This document shows positions 7,259 through 14,722 of a DNA stretch of 37,485 nucleotides, piece after piece; the first letter of the stretch is position 1; each line of letters opens with the position of its first letter. Position numbers and translations under genes: made by a program. The stretch comes from Microvirga sp. (GTDB lineage: Bacteria > Pseudomonadota > Alphaproteobacteria > Rhizobiales > Beijerinckiaceae). The DNA lies in contig NZ_JACXAB010000039.1 of assembly GCF_014699075.1 (NCBI RefSeq), positions 1-37,485 on the forward strand, written 5' to 3'. The notes below the pieces were generated by a model that was given only the letters and a program-made list of their open reading frames with translations, ran no database searches and had not been told where the DNA came from.

Positions 7259-8725
7259 ATGTCGCTTCCCCCCGATCGGATACTGCTCGCACCCGGGCTT
7301 GAGATCAGCCGTGTGGTCACCGGCCTTTGGCAAGTGGCCGATATGGAGCGGGATGGCCGCTTCTTGGATCGCGACGCGGCAGCCGCCGCCATGGCCGATT
7401 ATGCCCGCGACGGCTTTGACAGCTTCGATATGGCCGACCATTACGGCAGTGCGGAGCTGATCGCCGGTCGTTTTTTGAGCATGCAAACTGGGGCCGAGAA
7501 GCAGCGTCCGGCGGCTTTCACCAAGTGGTGCCCCACGCCTGGGCCGATGACCGCAGACGTCGTGCGGGCTGGTATCGCCCAGCGCCTCGAGCGCCTTGGT
7601 GTCGAGTCCATTGACCTCTTGCAATTCCATTGGTGGATGTTCGAGCATCCCGGCTACATAGATGCCATGAAGGAGCTTGTTGCGCTGCAGCAGGACGGGC
7701 GCATCCGCCATCTCGGCGTGACGAATTTCAATACCGACCACCTGCGCCTGCTGGTGAAGCACGGCTTCCCGATCGTATCGAACCAGGTCTCCTTCTCCCT
7801 TCTCGACCGCCGCGCTGCGGAAGACATGAGCACTTTCTGTCTCGCCGCCGGCGTGCGCCTGCTGGCCTATGGCACACTCGGAGGCGGCTTCCTGACGGAC
7901 CGGTGGGTGGGTGCGCCCGAGCCAACATCTATCGAGGATTGGAGCAAGTCAAAATACAAGCGCTTCATCGACACCATCGGAGGGTGGTCGGCTCTTCAGA
8001 CGATTCTGGCGGCCGTGCATGAGATTGCTCGCAAGCACGGTGTGTCGGTTGCCAATGTGGCCACGCGCTGGGTGCTCGAACAGCCGGCCGTCGCGGCTGT
8101 CATCGTTGGGGCTCGGCTGGGAGAGCGCGAGCATCGGGCAGACAATGCTGCCCTGTTTTCGTTCTCCTTGGACGAAGATGACAAACAGCGGATCGACGAG
8201 GCTTTGGTGTCTACTCGGCGCATCCCAGGTGATTGTGGTGACGAGTACCGTCGCCCGCCTTTCCTTACGGCTTCCGGCGATCTCAGCGATCACCTCGAGA
8301 GCTTCCCGCCCGTGTTCGAGGCCGTCCCGATCGATGGGCGATCTGACCGCCTACGCATTGACTCCGGCAGCGTCTGGGAGCCCATCTGTGGGTACAGCCG
8401 TGCCGTGCGGATTGGCAATCGCATCCTTGTTAGCGGAACAACAGCCACCCACGGCACAGGTGAAATCATCTGTCCAGGCGATCCCGAAGGGCAGGCGGTC
8501 TACATCCTGGATAAGATCGCAGCGAGCATCGCCTCTTTGGGCGGAACGCTCGCGGACACAGTCCGAACGCGTGTCTATCTCAGCAATGCAGACGACTGGG
8601 AGCCTGTTTCCCGGGTGCATGGTCGATACTTCGGAGCCGTGCGACCTGCAAATACTTTGCTGGAGATCTCACGCTTGGTCGGGGAGTACGCAGTTGAGAT
8701 CGAGGCTGAAGCTGTCGTCACTTAA
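7259..8725 (+). CDS. aldo/keto reductase fused to a RidA-like domain
   Basis: A protein of 488 residues starting at ATG 7259, with CCGGAG upstream. Residues about 1-340 form an aldo/keto reductase with the full tetrad: Asp and Tyr in DMADHYGS, Lys in FTKWCP, His in LLQFHWW. Residues about 365-488 form a RidA/YjgF-type domain: ILVSGTTATHG, DTVRTRVYLSN, YFGAVRPANTLLEIS, and VEIEAEAVV at the end. In active imine deaminases the PAR motif supplies the catalytic Arg (Arg105 of E. coli RidA); here it reads PANT, so classical deaminase activity is doubtful. The reading frame is continuous across the junction, so this is a true fusion. It suggests a carbonyl or imine intermediate handled by one polypeptide. 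Confidence 0.88.
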   Translation: MSLPPDRILLAPGLEISRVVTGLWQVADMERDGRFLDRDAAAAAMADYARDGFDSFDMADHYGSAELIAGRFLSMQTGAEKQRPAAFTKWCPTPGPMTADVVRAGIAQRLERLGVESIDLLQFHWWMFEHPGYIDAMKELVALQQDGRIRHLGVTNFNTDHLRLLVKHGFPIVSNQVSFSLLDRRAAEDMSTFCLAAGVRLLAYGTLGGGFLTDRWVGAPEPTSIEDWSKSKYKRFIDTIGGWSALQTILAAVHEIARKHGVSVANVATRWVLEQPAVAAVIVGARLGEREHRADNAALFSFSLDEDDKQRIDEALVSTRRIPGDCGDEYRRPPFLTASGDLSDHLESFPPVFEAVPIDGRSDRLRIDSGSVWEPICGYSRAVRIGNRILVSGTTATHGTGEIICPGDPEGQAVYILDKIAASIASLGGTLADTVRTRVYLSNADDWEPVSRVHGRYFGAVRPANTLLEISRLVGEYAVEIEAEAVVT

Positions 8726-8849
8726 ATACCTTCGTTTGAAGCGGGTTCCACTCGCAGATTTGCGCATGCCTTCGTACATGCAGCTATAGCCAGTCGTATG
8801 TACCAAGTTGCTTGCTGACGACGCGACACCACTCAATCCAGAGGCTTCT

Positions 8850-9158
8850 ATGCTGCACGTCCTCGCCTTTATCACCACCAAACCCGGCATGCGCGATGCC
8901 GTGCTCCAAGAGTTCAGAGCCAACATGCCGGCTGTGCACGCGGAGGACGGATGCATCGAGTACGTTCCCGTGATCGATGTACCGACCTTCGGCCCCTTTC
9001 AGGCCGAGCTCGGGCCAGACACTTTCGTCGTTGTCGAGAAATGGGCGAGCACGGAAACGCTCAACGCCCATGCCGCGTCTGCGCACGTGAAAGCCTATGC
9101 CGCAAGGACAGCCGACATGATCGAGACGCGTATGATACACGTCCTTTCACCTGTCTAG
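8850..9158 (+). CDS. ABM-domain monooxygenase-like protein (copy 1)
   Basis: A 102-residue protein starting MLHVLAFITTKPGMRDAVL, a typical antibiotic-biosynthesis-monooxygenase (YgiN-like) ferredoxin fold: GCIEYVPV, the FVVVEKWAS strand, then a helix and a final MIHVLSPV strand. Family members act as dimers on quinols, polyketides or haem without a cofactor, or have no known reaction. The gene closes the rightward cluster. A second copy lies at 31231-31539 with about 24 differences over 102 aligned residues, counted by eye. Confidence 0.82.
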   Translation: MLHVLAFITTKPGMRDAVLQEFRANMPAVHAEDGCIEYVPVIDVPTFGPFQAELGPDTFVVVEKWASTETLNAHAASAHVKAYAARTADMIETRMIHVLSPV

Positions 9159-9183
9159 ATCCTGATCCAGCGTGAGAGGTTGA

Positions 9184-9238
9184 CCCCTGAGGCAGCCGAG
9201 CGACAAAAGCTACGGAGCTAGCGCTGCCTCGGGGTTTT
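9184..9238 (+). terminator. terminator shared by converging genes
   Basis: The arms CCCC-T-GAGGCAGC (9184-9196) and GCTGCCTC-GGGG (9223-9234) pair with one bulged T and a 26-base loop, followed by TTTT. It ends the rightward cluster. The stop codon of the converging dehydratase gene sits inside the loop. Confidence 0.5.
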
Positions 9239-10189
9239 CCCGGCGAGAATATCCGCGGCCCAGCTCCTGTCGATGTTGCCACCGCTGAGGATAACGCCGG
9301 CTTTGCGTCCCTTAATCTGGGCCTGCTCTTTGGCAAGAGCGGCAAGCGCTAAAGCACCGGCTCCTTCTGCAAGGTTGTGGGTGTCCTCGTGATAGATCCG
9401 GACTGCCTGAGCGATATCATCCTCAGCGACTTCAACGATGCGGGCAGCACCGGCTTTGATCAGCGCAAAAGCCGTTTCATCAGGAACTCTCACTGCCGCG
9501 CCATCCGCGAAAGTGGCGACCTGGTTGACCGGTACGACCCGGCCTGCATCGAACGACAGTCGATAAGAATTTGCCTCCTGCGGAACGACGCCCACGATTT
9601 CTGTCTTGAGGCCCAGGAGGTCACGGGTGCGGATAAGCCCGCAGATGCCGGATCCTAGTCCGATAGGGGCATACACCACGTCAAGATCGGAAAAGGCATC
9701 AAATAGTTCGTGGGCGTAGGTTGCCACACCTGTTACGAGATCGGCGTGGAACGATGGGATGAACTCATAACCCCGCTCTATGGCGAACTCCGATGCATGC
9801 TGCTTGGCATCATCGAAGTCTCGCCCATGCTCGATGAGCTCAGCCCCGAAGGCGCGCATCGCGGCATTCTTCTCAACGGAGTTTCCTTGCGGAACGACAA
9901 TGGTGACAGGCAAGTCGAAATGGCCTGCTGCCAGGGCTAGGCTCTGGCCGTGATTGCCACGTGTAGCGCTGATGATGCCGCGGACGTGCTGGCGCTCTCG
10001 CCTGAGACGATCGAGATAGACAAGACCGCCTCGCACCTTGAAAGCGCCAATAGGTGTGTGGTTCTCGTGCTTCACAATGACCGTAGATCCGAGGCGTTTG
10101 GCGAGAAGAGGCCAAGCATATTGTGGAGTCGGCGGCATGACCGAGCGCACGATGGTGATCGCCCTGTTGAGCTCATCGAGTGTGAACAT
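9218..10189 (-). CDS. PLP-dependent threonine dehydratase-like ammonia-lyase
   Basis: A 323-residue fold-type-II PLP enzyme. The Schiff-base lysine lies in TPIGAFKVRGG (near residue 49), the glycine-rich phosphate loop is GLGSGICG (near 177), and SGGNIDRS at the C-terminus holds the residue facing the pyridine ring. There is no C-terminal ACT domain, as in catabolic threonine dehydratases, serine racemases and threo-3-hydroxyaspartate ammonia-lyases. ATG 10189 has AGGGGAGG just upstream. It converges on the aldo/keto reductase cluster. Its product class (2-iminobutyrate/2-aminoacrylate) is the classic RidA substrate, which makes the neighbourhood with a RidA-like fusion suggestive. Confidence 0.85.
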   Translation of the reverse strand: MFTLDELNRAITIVRSVMPPTPQYAWPLLAKRLGSTVIVKHENHTPIGAFKVRGGLVYLDRLRRERQHVRGIISATRGNHGQSLALAAGHFDLPVTIVVPQGNSVEKNAAMRAFGAELIEHGRDFDDAKQHASEFAIERGYEFIPSFHADLVTGVATYAHELFDAFSDLDVVYAPIGLGSGICGLIRTRDLLGLKTEIVGVVPQEANSYRLSFDAGRVVPVNQVATFADGAAVRVPDETAFALIKAGAARIVEVAEDDIAQAVRIYHEDTHNLAEGAGALALAALAKEQAQIKGRKAGVILSGGNIDRSWAADILAGKTPRQR

Positions 10190-10804
10190 CGACCTCCCCT
10201 TTGAAGCAGCCCGGATCCAAGAGACTCTTCCGGAAATTGTAAGGCAGTCGTCCCAGAGTTGCAGCTTTCAGCAGTAGCAGAGGCGTGTTTCAAACCATAG
10301 CCCCGAAATCTATTGGTCCCTCACCTCCTCCGTCACTGCCCTGTGTCTGCTTTGACCGGGTCCCACGATCTTACAAAGCAAAAGGTAAGGAAGAACACGT
10401 AGAGAGGGTCCGATTTGCCAACACGTCCACAGTGGTGGTTGTCCTCCCGCCTTCCCGAGGAGGTTTGCTGATGGTTCGCGCTTCTTGGCGAGAGATGCGG
10501 CAAGCTCGACCTCCCTGGTTCCTACCAGATGCTCGGCCAGACTTGGCAGGAACACGGGGTGCCAGAGGTGCTGGAAGACACAGGCATTGTGGTCGGCCCT
10601 GCCACACTTTGGATCGTAGCGGTGGAAACTACCCCGGATCGACAGCAGAAACTCCTCTGTTGCCAGAGCCTGCCATCGAGAATGAGGGTGCATTCGTTCA
10701 TGACGTGGCGGTCTCGGAGGTGCTCGTCATCCACGAGCCAGTTGAAACAGTGTTCTATCTGCACACCGCATCGTCAGTCAGTAATTTGCGCCCTCCAATC
10801 CGAT
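10190..10804. other. long intergenic region, no gene recognised
   Basis: About 615 bases. Open frames on both strands (up to 178 residues) have Pro/Arg-rich or Cys-rich, shadow-like compositions and no family motif. It may hold decayed coding sequence, but I could not identify a parent gene. Confidence 0.4.
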
Positions 10805-11485
10805 CTAACGATTGGCTGTGACAGTTGGGGCGGCTTGATCTCCGAAGGCGACCCAGGCTTTGCCGCTGGTGCCCTCCCGCTTGATGAAGGTATACCCAGT
10901 TTGGCGCCAAGGCAGGACAGCGTCTCTCTTGTTGTCGAGAATGAAATCGCCCTGGTCGGTGAGGACCATGAGTACCGCATGCCCCTGCCCCTTGTCGTCG
11001 ATGACGGCTGTCATCCGCAGGGCACGGTGCGGCAGACCGGCCTGAACCAGCAGCTTGCGCTTCATGAGTTGAATGTCCTCGCAATCACCGAGCCCATCAT
11101 CCGGATAGTCCCACCGGTCGAGAACACCCCAATGATCCTGGTCTGTGACCGCCAGGATCGATGAGTTGACGCGCTCGTTCACCTGCGTGAGAGCCGCCCA
11201 GATGTCAGGGGTTAGGGCGATGCGCGTGGGCTGTGAGAGATCGATATGGCATTCACGAGGTTGGTGCTGGCAGAAGCTGACCCAAGCCTGCGTTGGTCCT
11301 GCACGTCCTACCACTTGGATACGATCAGTTCCTCGCATGGAGATCAAGCTCTGGGCAGACGCAGCCTCCGAGAACCCCGAGAGGCTCACGAGGGTAAGAC
11401 CCATCAGGGCCAGCCCCAGAAGCATACGCTTGGTTTTGGCACCACGATCAAGGCGGCTGCGGAGAAACTGCTCAACATTGATCAT
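10805..11485 (-). CDS. transglutaminase-like cysteine protease (BTLCP family)
   Basis: A protein of 226 residues from ATG 11485, with a signal or anchor segment (MLLGLALMGLTLVSLSGF, then ASAQS) in the first 45 residues. The mature part has the BTLCP/DUF920 hallmarks: WDYPDDGLGDCEDIQLMKR with the catalytic Cys, GQGHAVLMVLTDQGD with the catalytic His, and DFILDN with the Asp. Relatives in alphaproteobacteria are periplasmic (LapG-like fold), and some work with c-di-GMP-controlled surface adhesins. No adhesin or LapD-like partner is nearby. It is a single gene, with no strong terminator seen. Confidence 0.85.
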   Translation of the reverse strand: MINVEQFLRSRLDRGAKTKRMLLGLALMGLTLVSLSGFSEAASAQSLISMRGTDRIQVVGRAGPTQAWVSFCQHQPRECHIDLSQPTRIALTPDIWAALTQVNERVNSSILAVTDQDHWGVLDRWDYPDDGLGDCEDIQLMKRKLLVQAGLPHRALRMTAVIDDKGQGHAVLMVLTDQGDFILDNKRDAVLPWRQTGYTFIKREGTSGKAWVAFGDQAAPTVTANR

Positions 11486-11614
11486 GATAGGCTCCGATGG
11501 CGGAGCCAACACGATGTGCTCTCACGGTAAATGAGGTCTTAACCCGCTTCAGCCTGAAGTGCGGCATAGCCGACGCACTTCCGGGATACCGGTACGGGAA
11601 GTTGGCGGAGCCGC

Positions 11615-11647
11615 ATAAAAAAACCCGGTGCTGGAAGCACCAGGTTT
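11615..11647 (-). terminator. intrinsic terminator of the mucR-like gene
   Basis: On the minus strand, AAACC-TGGTGCT pairs with AGCACC-GGGTTT across a three-base loop (11 pairs, one C-A mismatch) and is followed by seven T. It lies about 55 bases downstream of the mucR-like stop. Confidence 0.8.
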
Positions 11648-11700
11648 GATTGAAAGAGCATCTAAACGGCTATGGCCGCCGTACAGTGCAGCGAGGTGAG

Positions 11701-12252
11701 CTAAGCAGCCTTCTTTGTACGTTTGCCCTTGGTAGACGCAGCCACTTCGTCCGATGTCGCAGTCGCCTTCGCAGCAACCCTCTTGGGTTTGGCAGGAGCA
11801 GCATCATTGGCAACGGCATCCACCAGAGCAGCAGTCTTTCTGCGCTTCTGGCCGAGCCCCATGGTCTTAGCAAGCTCGGAGCGTGCCTTGGCATAGTTCG
11901 GCGCGACCATCGGGTAGTCAGCGGGCAGACCCCACTTCGCCCGGTACTGCTCGGGGGTCATGTCGTAGGTGGTCCGCAGATGGCGCTTAAGCGACTTGAA
12001 CTTCTTCCCATCCTCCAGACAGACAATCGCATCCGCAGTCACAGATTTCTTGACTGGAACAGCGGGCGTCAGCTCAACCTGCGGCTCCTGGCTCTGGGCC
12101 TGCCCTGTCCTCGTCAGAGCCGAGTAAACAGAACTAAGGAGGGCCGGAAGCTCAGAGGCCGGAACGGAGTTGTTGCTGACATAAGCCGAAACAATGTCAG
12201 CAGAGAGTTCGATGAAGTTCGGAGAGGTTGTGCTCTCGCTCATAGTGTTCAT
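11701..12252 (-). CDS. MucR/Ros family transcriptional regulator
   Basis: A protein of 183 residues. The Ros/MucR DNA-binding region is at residues about 72-130: CLEDGKKFKSLKRHLRTTYDM, here split from the following MTPEQYRAKWGLPADYPMVAPNYA. The canonical ligand set is Cys-x2-Cys-x9-His-x4-His. Here the second Cys is an Asp-type position (CLED) and the last His is lost (RTTYD), as in Ros-like proteins from Mesorhizobium that bind DNA with altered or no zinc. The C-terminal tail is Lys/Ala-rich. These proteins bind AT-rich DNA and repress exopolysaccharide, motility and mobile genes. ATG 12243 is an alternative start. It is single and divergent from the glycine-zipper gene. Confidence 0.9.
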   Translation of the reverse strand: MNTMSESTTSPNFIELSADIVSAYVSNNSVPASELPALLSSVYSALTRTGQAQSQEPQVELTPAVPVKKSVTADAIVCLEDGKKFKSLKRHLRTTYDMTPEQYRAKWGLPADYPMVAPNYAKARSELAKTMGLGQKRRKTAALVDAVANDAAPAKPKRVAAKATATSDEVAASTKGKRTKKAA

Positions 12253-12566
12253 GTCCTCGGCTGCACAGGAACAGGTTTCAGAAGGTGAATAGAACTAGAT
12301 GAAATCCGAGCAGGATCAGCAGGAACGGCCCGTGCAGCACAGTAAATACCCGTAACCTTGGCTCCACCTATGCCCCTTGCTCACCTTTGGCAAGGCACCC
12401 CTACCGGTTCAATAGAAGACTTTATCCCTCATTCAGCAGAAGCTGAGATCACGCTGATGTTTCAACACCACTGGGCCGCAAGCGGCCAAGCTGAAACGCC
12501 TTCGTGAGGACGTCGTTAACGTGGCAGCAGATCGCAGTTCGCGATTGGTTCGTTGGAGAAACAGTC
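12253..12566. promoter_or_regulatory. divergent intergenic region of the mucR-like and glycine-zipper genes
   Basis: About 310 bases separate the two divergent starts, so both promoters lie here. No open frame with a recognisable product was found. No operator could be named with confidence. Autoregulation is common for MucR but is not shown by the sequence. Confidence 0.35.
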
Positions 12567-12884
12567 ATGCGCGCACATATCAAATACGCTGCTCTTACAG
12601 CTGCCCTCCTGATTCCGACCCTGGCCTCAGCCGATCCAGGAGGGGCCGCAGCCGGTGCTGCAGCAGGCGGTGCAGTAGGTGCCGTTGTTGGAGGTCCAGT
12701 TGGCGCAGCCGTCGGGGCTGGGGTAGGCGGCGCAACTGGTGATGCCGCTTCAGGACCGGACCAGAAGAACGTCGTGATTGAGAACCGGGATGTCGGCACA
12801 ACCGGCAGCACCGGCTGCTCGACAACGACGAAACAGACGACTGACGCGACCGGCACCACCACAAAGCAAAAAACGGAGTGCTAG
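12567..12884 (+). CDS. secreted glycine-zipper protein
   Basis: A 105-residue protein with a signal peptide (MRAHIKYAALTAALLIPTLASA) followed by a glycine/alanine-rich stretch with repeating GAxxG spacing (residues about 25-60), a glycine-zipper type segment that inserts in or associates with membranes. The tail is polar, rich in Thr and Gln, with two cysteines (one in TGCSTT, one terminal). ATG 12567 is preceded by TTGGAGAAA. Homologs of this type are small exported or outer-membrane-associated proteins of unknown role. An upstream start would add a non-signal segment, so it was not used. Confidence 0.7.
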   Translation: MRAHIKYAALTAALLIPTLASADPGGAAAGAAAGGAVGAVVGGPVGAAVGAGVGGATGDAASGPDQKNVVIENRDVGTTGSTGCSTTTKQTTDATGTTTKQKTEC

Positions 12885-12899
12885 GGCCACTCTCCCGTC

Positions 12900-12925
12900 A
12901 GGCGGTGTCGGTTGGTGCACCGCCT
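12900..12925 (+). terminator. possible terminator hairpin
   Basis: A perfect 8-bp stem AGGCGGTG/CACCGCCT with a 10-base loop, 15 bases after the stop of the glycine-zipper gene. No T tract follows, so termination is uncertain. Confidence 0.35.
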
Positions 12926-12999
12926 GCTCACTGCACTACTTCCTCTTACGGTTCTGGGTCTCGAGGGGAGCTTTGGCGAAAGACTGCAACTCCCCTTAG

Positions 13000-13857
13000 T
13001 CAGTGATGCTCCTCATCGGAGGATTGGTCGGCCAACCGTTTGATCTCGAAAACCGTAGCCGTGACAAAGGCGGAGATGACGAGGAAGGTTGCAACGGTCG
13101 TGAAGGTTCCCTCCTGAACCCCTGGGTTCATCCCGACCAAAGGGATAAGCAGCAAAGCCGGAATACCTAGGGTGATTGCGCCAAGAAGGTAGACCGGGTT
13201 CGCTGATCCTTCAGCCTTGTCGCCCCCACTAACCCTGTGCTCCAACTGCTCTTGCGCCCAGACCTTCACACGTCCCGAAGCACCTCTCGCCCGTTCTGAC
13301 GCAGCATGGAGGCGTGGTCTCCACACTCTGATCGCTTGTTGAACCTGGCCTTCGAGGCCGGCACCGAAAGATCTCTTCCTATCCCCTCGGCCTTCCGACT
13401 TGAGCTCACGAGTCATAAGATGACGCTGGGTTGGGTCCTGCTTTTGGGCGACTTGTATCTCAAGCCCCTCGCTGGGCCGGGGCTGACCACTTGCAAGGGC
13501 GTGATGAGGCTCCGTTGGGCCGAGACCAACCGTCTGCACCGGCTGCTCGACCTCGTCTCTGACCCTGCTGTGTAGGTCTTGCTGATCTGGCGTGTTCCGA
13601 TTGTCTTCCATTGCCAAGTTGACGCCTGGGGCGAGGGTGTCGCTCTGGGCGGGCGGAAGTCGGGAGCCAGTGCTCCCTTCTGGTCCCTCTAGTCTCCCAT
13701 GGGGCATCTCAGCGCTCAGGGAGTCCAGAGCCGAGTTCGCCTTCCTCGGCGCAGCGCGCGGCTTACGGGTGGTGGATTTGGGCCGCTGCACACCAGCCTC
13801 GACATCCGGCCGTTTGCGATCATCACGTTGGCTTGGGCGTTTGGGGGCTTTGCTCAT
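13000..13857 (-). CDS. hypothetical protein with C-terminal membrane hairpin
   Basis: A 285-residue protein from ATG 13857 (MSKAPKRPSQRDD). The first ~200 residues are charged, Pro/Arg/Gln-rich and probably disordered. Then come two hydrophobic segments (VYLLGAITLGIPALLLIPLVG and TVATFLVISAFVTATVFEI) and a short acidic tail DEEHH. The layout is that of a protein anchored by a C-terminal membrane hairpin with a long flexible region. I do not recognise a family. Longer starts up to 14079 exist but would cross the start of a divergent small gene. Codon composition is consistent with a real gene, but the low-complexity N-terminus lowers certainty. Confidence 0.55.
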   Translation of the reverse strand: MSKAPKRPSQRDDRKRPDVEAGVQRPKSTTRKPRAAPRKANSALDSLSAEMPHGRLEGPEGSTGSRLPPAQSDTLAPGVNLAMEDNRNTPDQQDLHSRVRDEVEQPVQTVGLGPTEPHHALASGQPRPSEGLEIQVAQKQDPTQRHLMTRELKSEGRGDRKRSFGAGLEGQVQQAIRVWRPRLHAASERARGASGRVKVWAQEQLEHRVSGGDKAEGSANPVYLLGAITLGIPALLLIPLVGMNPGVQEGTFTTVATFLVISAFVTATVFEIKRLADQSSDEEHH

Positions 13858-14029
13858 ATAGGGATCAAGGGCAGATACCTTGGCTTTTTGATGACACTGA
13901 TGCTGAGGCTTTATGCCAGAAGCGCATCTGGCGTGATCCTTGCTGTAAGGCTTGGATCGCGACACACGGGAACCCCGATCCAGCATCTCTGTTGGCCTGA
14001 CATGTGCCGTCAGCCAGGAGGTCGAGACA

Positions 14030-14164
14030 ATGATCTGCCCGTTTTGCAAGCAAGAGGTCGATGAGCCCTGCCGCAACACCGTGGAGATGCAGCGGCGGGC
14101 CAGCGATCACATCGAACGATGCGATAAAGCTCTGAAGAACCTAAAGGGGATTGTGTTCGGCTAA
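14030..14164 (+). CDS. 44-residue putative zinc-binding small protein
   Basis: A small ORF with a strong AGGAGGT (14016-14022) eight bases before ATG 14030. The product starts MICPFCKQEVDEPC and ends in DHIERCDKALKNLKG. Cys3 and Cys6 (CPFC) with His27 and Cys31 (HIERC) could form a CCHC-type zinc site; Cys14 is extra. It stands alone, divergent from the hypothetical gene ending at 13000. Function unknown; treble-clef or zinc-ribbon-like small proteins often bind nucleic acid or protein. Confidence 0.65.
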   Translation: MICPFCKQEVDEPCRNTVEMQRRASDHIERCDKALKNLKGIVFG

Positions 14165-14244
14165 CCGTGGCGGTTGGCATATCGCCGCTTTTTAGTGAGT
14201 TTCTTCTGCCCTTCGAGCGTCTTGGCTGGGGCAATCACCTCCCT

Positions 14245-14298
14245 TTAGTGGCGGGTGTTCTTTTTGAACGACGGTCGCATGCGCGATTTACCGGCCAT
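14245..14298 (-). CDS. possible 17-residue basic peptide ORF
   Basis: ATG 14298 is preceded by GAGAAGGACAAACCC, a reasonable ribosome-binding site. The product MAGKSRMRPSFKKNTRH is strongly basic. It is too short to judge by composition, and conservation is unknown. It could be a leader peptide or noise. Confidence 0.25.
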   Translation of the reverse strand: MAGKSRMRPSFKKNTRH

Positions 14299-14722
14299 GG
14301 GTTTGTCCTTCTCAGTTTGGAAAGCATCGAACCACATTAGACTGGGCTGAGCATCTCATCCTGAGTGGGTATCTGAGGCTGTCCGGGGTCCAAACCACGA
14401 GGTGATAAACTCTTGCGGCTCATCCGAACGCATTGAGCCGGGACGGATAGATGCCAACCTTCTTCGGTTATGGACGATTCACCCGAGACGCTATGCGCGG
14501 CATATTGCATGCGTTTGAAGATCGGACAGAGCCTGTCCCCAAGCTGTTCGAGCCTCATGGGACGGCCGATCTCCTGGGGCATGACCCCAGGCTGTGAGTT
14601 CGACGGGAGGCTCCTGGCAGAGGCTACCAACGAGGGGTTGGTGGCCACAGCCGGTCTTGTTGCAACAGGCGGCCGGGCTCAGAACACCAAGGTAGCTCGT
14701 GCTCGAACTCCTGGGAGAAACT
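14299..14722. other. intergenic, one small hairpin
   Basis: About 420 bases before the sirtuin gene. A perfect 7-bp stem CCTGGGG/CCCCAGG with a five-base loop lies at 14573-14591. A minus-strand frame (14337-14648) has no recognisable product and no ribosome-binding site, so I did not call it. Confidence 0.35.

Noticed and set aside
10285..10821. 178-residue plus-strand ORF in the gap after the dehydratase gene
   Set aside because: No ribosome-binding site, no recognisable motif, and the opposite strand is equally open, which fits high-GC noise.
10529..11164. 211-residue plus-strand ORF antisense to the BTLCP gene
   Set aside because: It overlaps a well-supported gene; Cys/Ser-rich shadow composition.
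11650..12288. 212-residue plus-strand ORF antisense to the mucR-like gene
   Set aside because: MucR has clear family motifs and its own terminator on the minus strand; this frame is a shadow.
13306..14064. Several plus-strand ORFs across the hypothetical gene at 13000-13857
   Set aside because: The minus-strand frame has a sensible membrane architecture; the plus frames lack starts with ribosome-binding sites, except the 44-residue zinc protein.
14337..14648. 103-residue minus-strand ORF before the sirtuin gene
   Set aside because: GTG start without a ribosome-binding site and no recognisable family.
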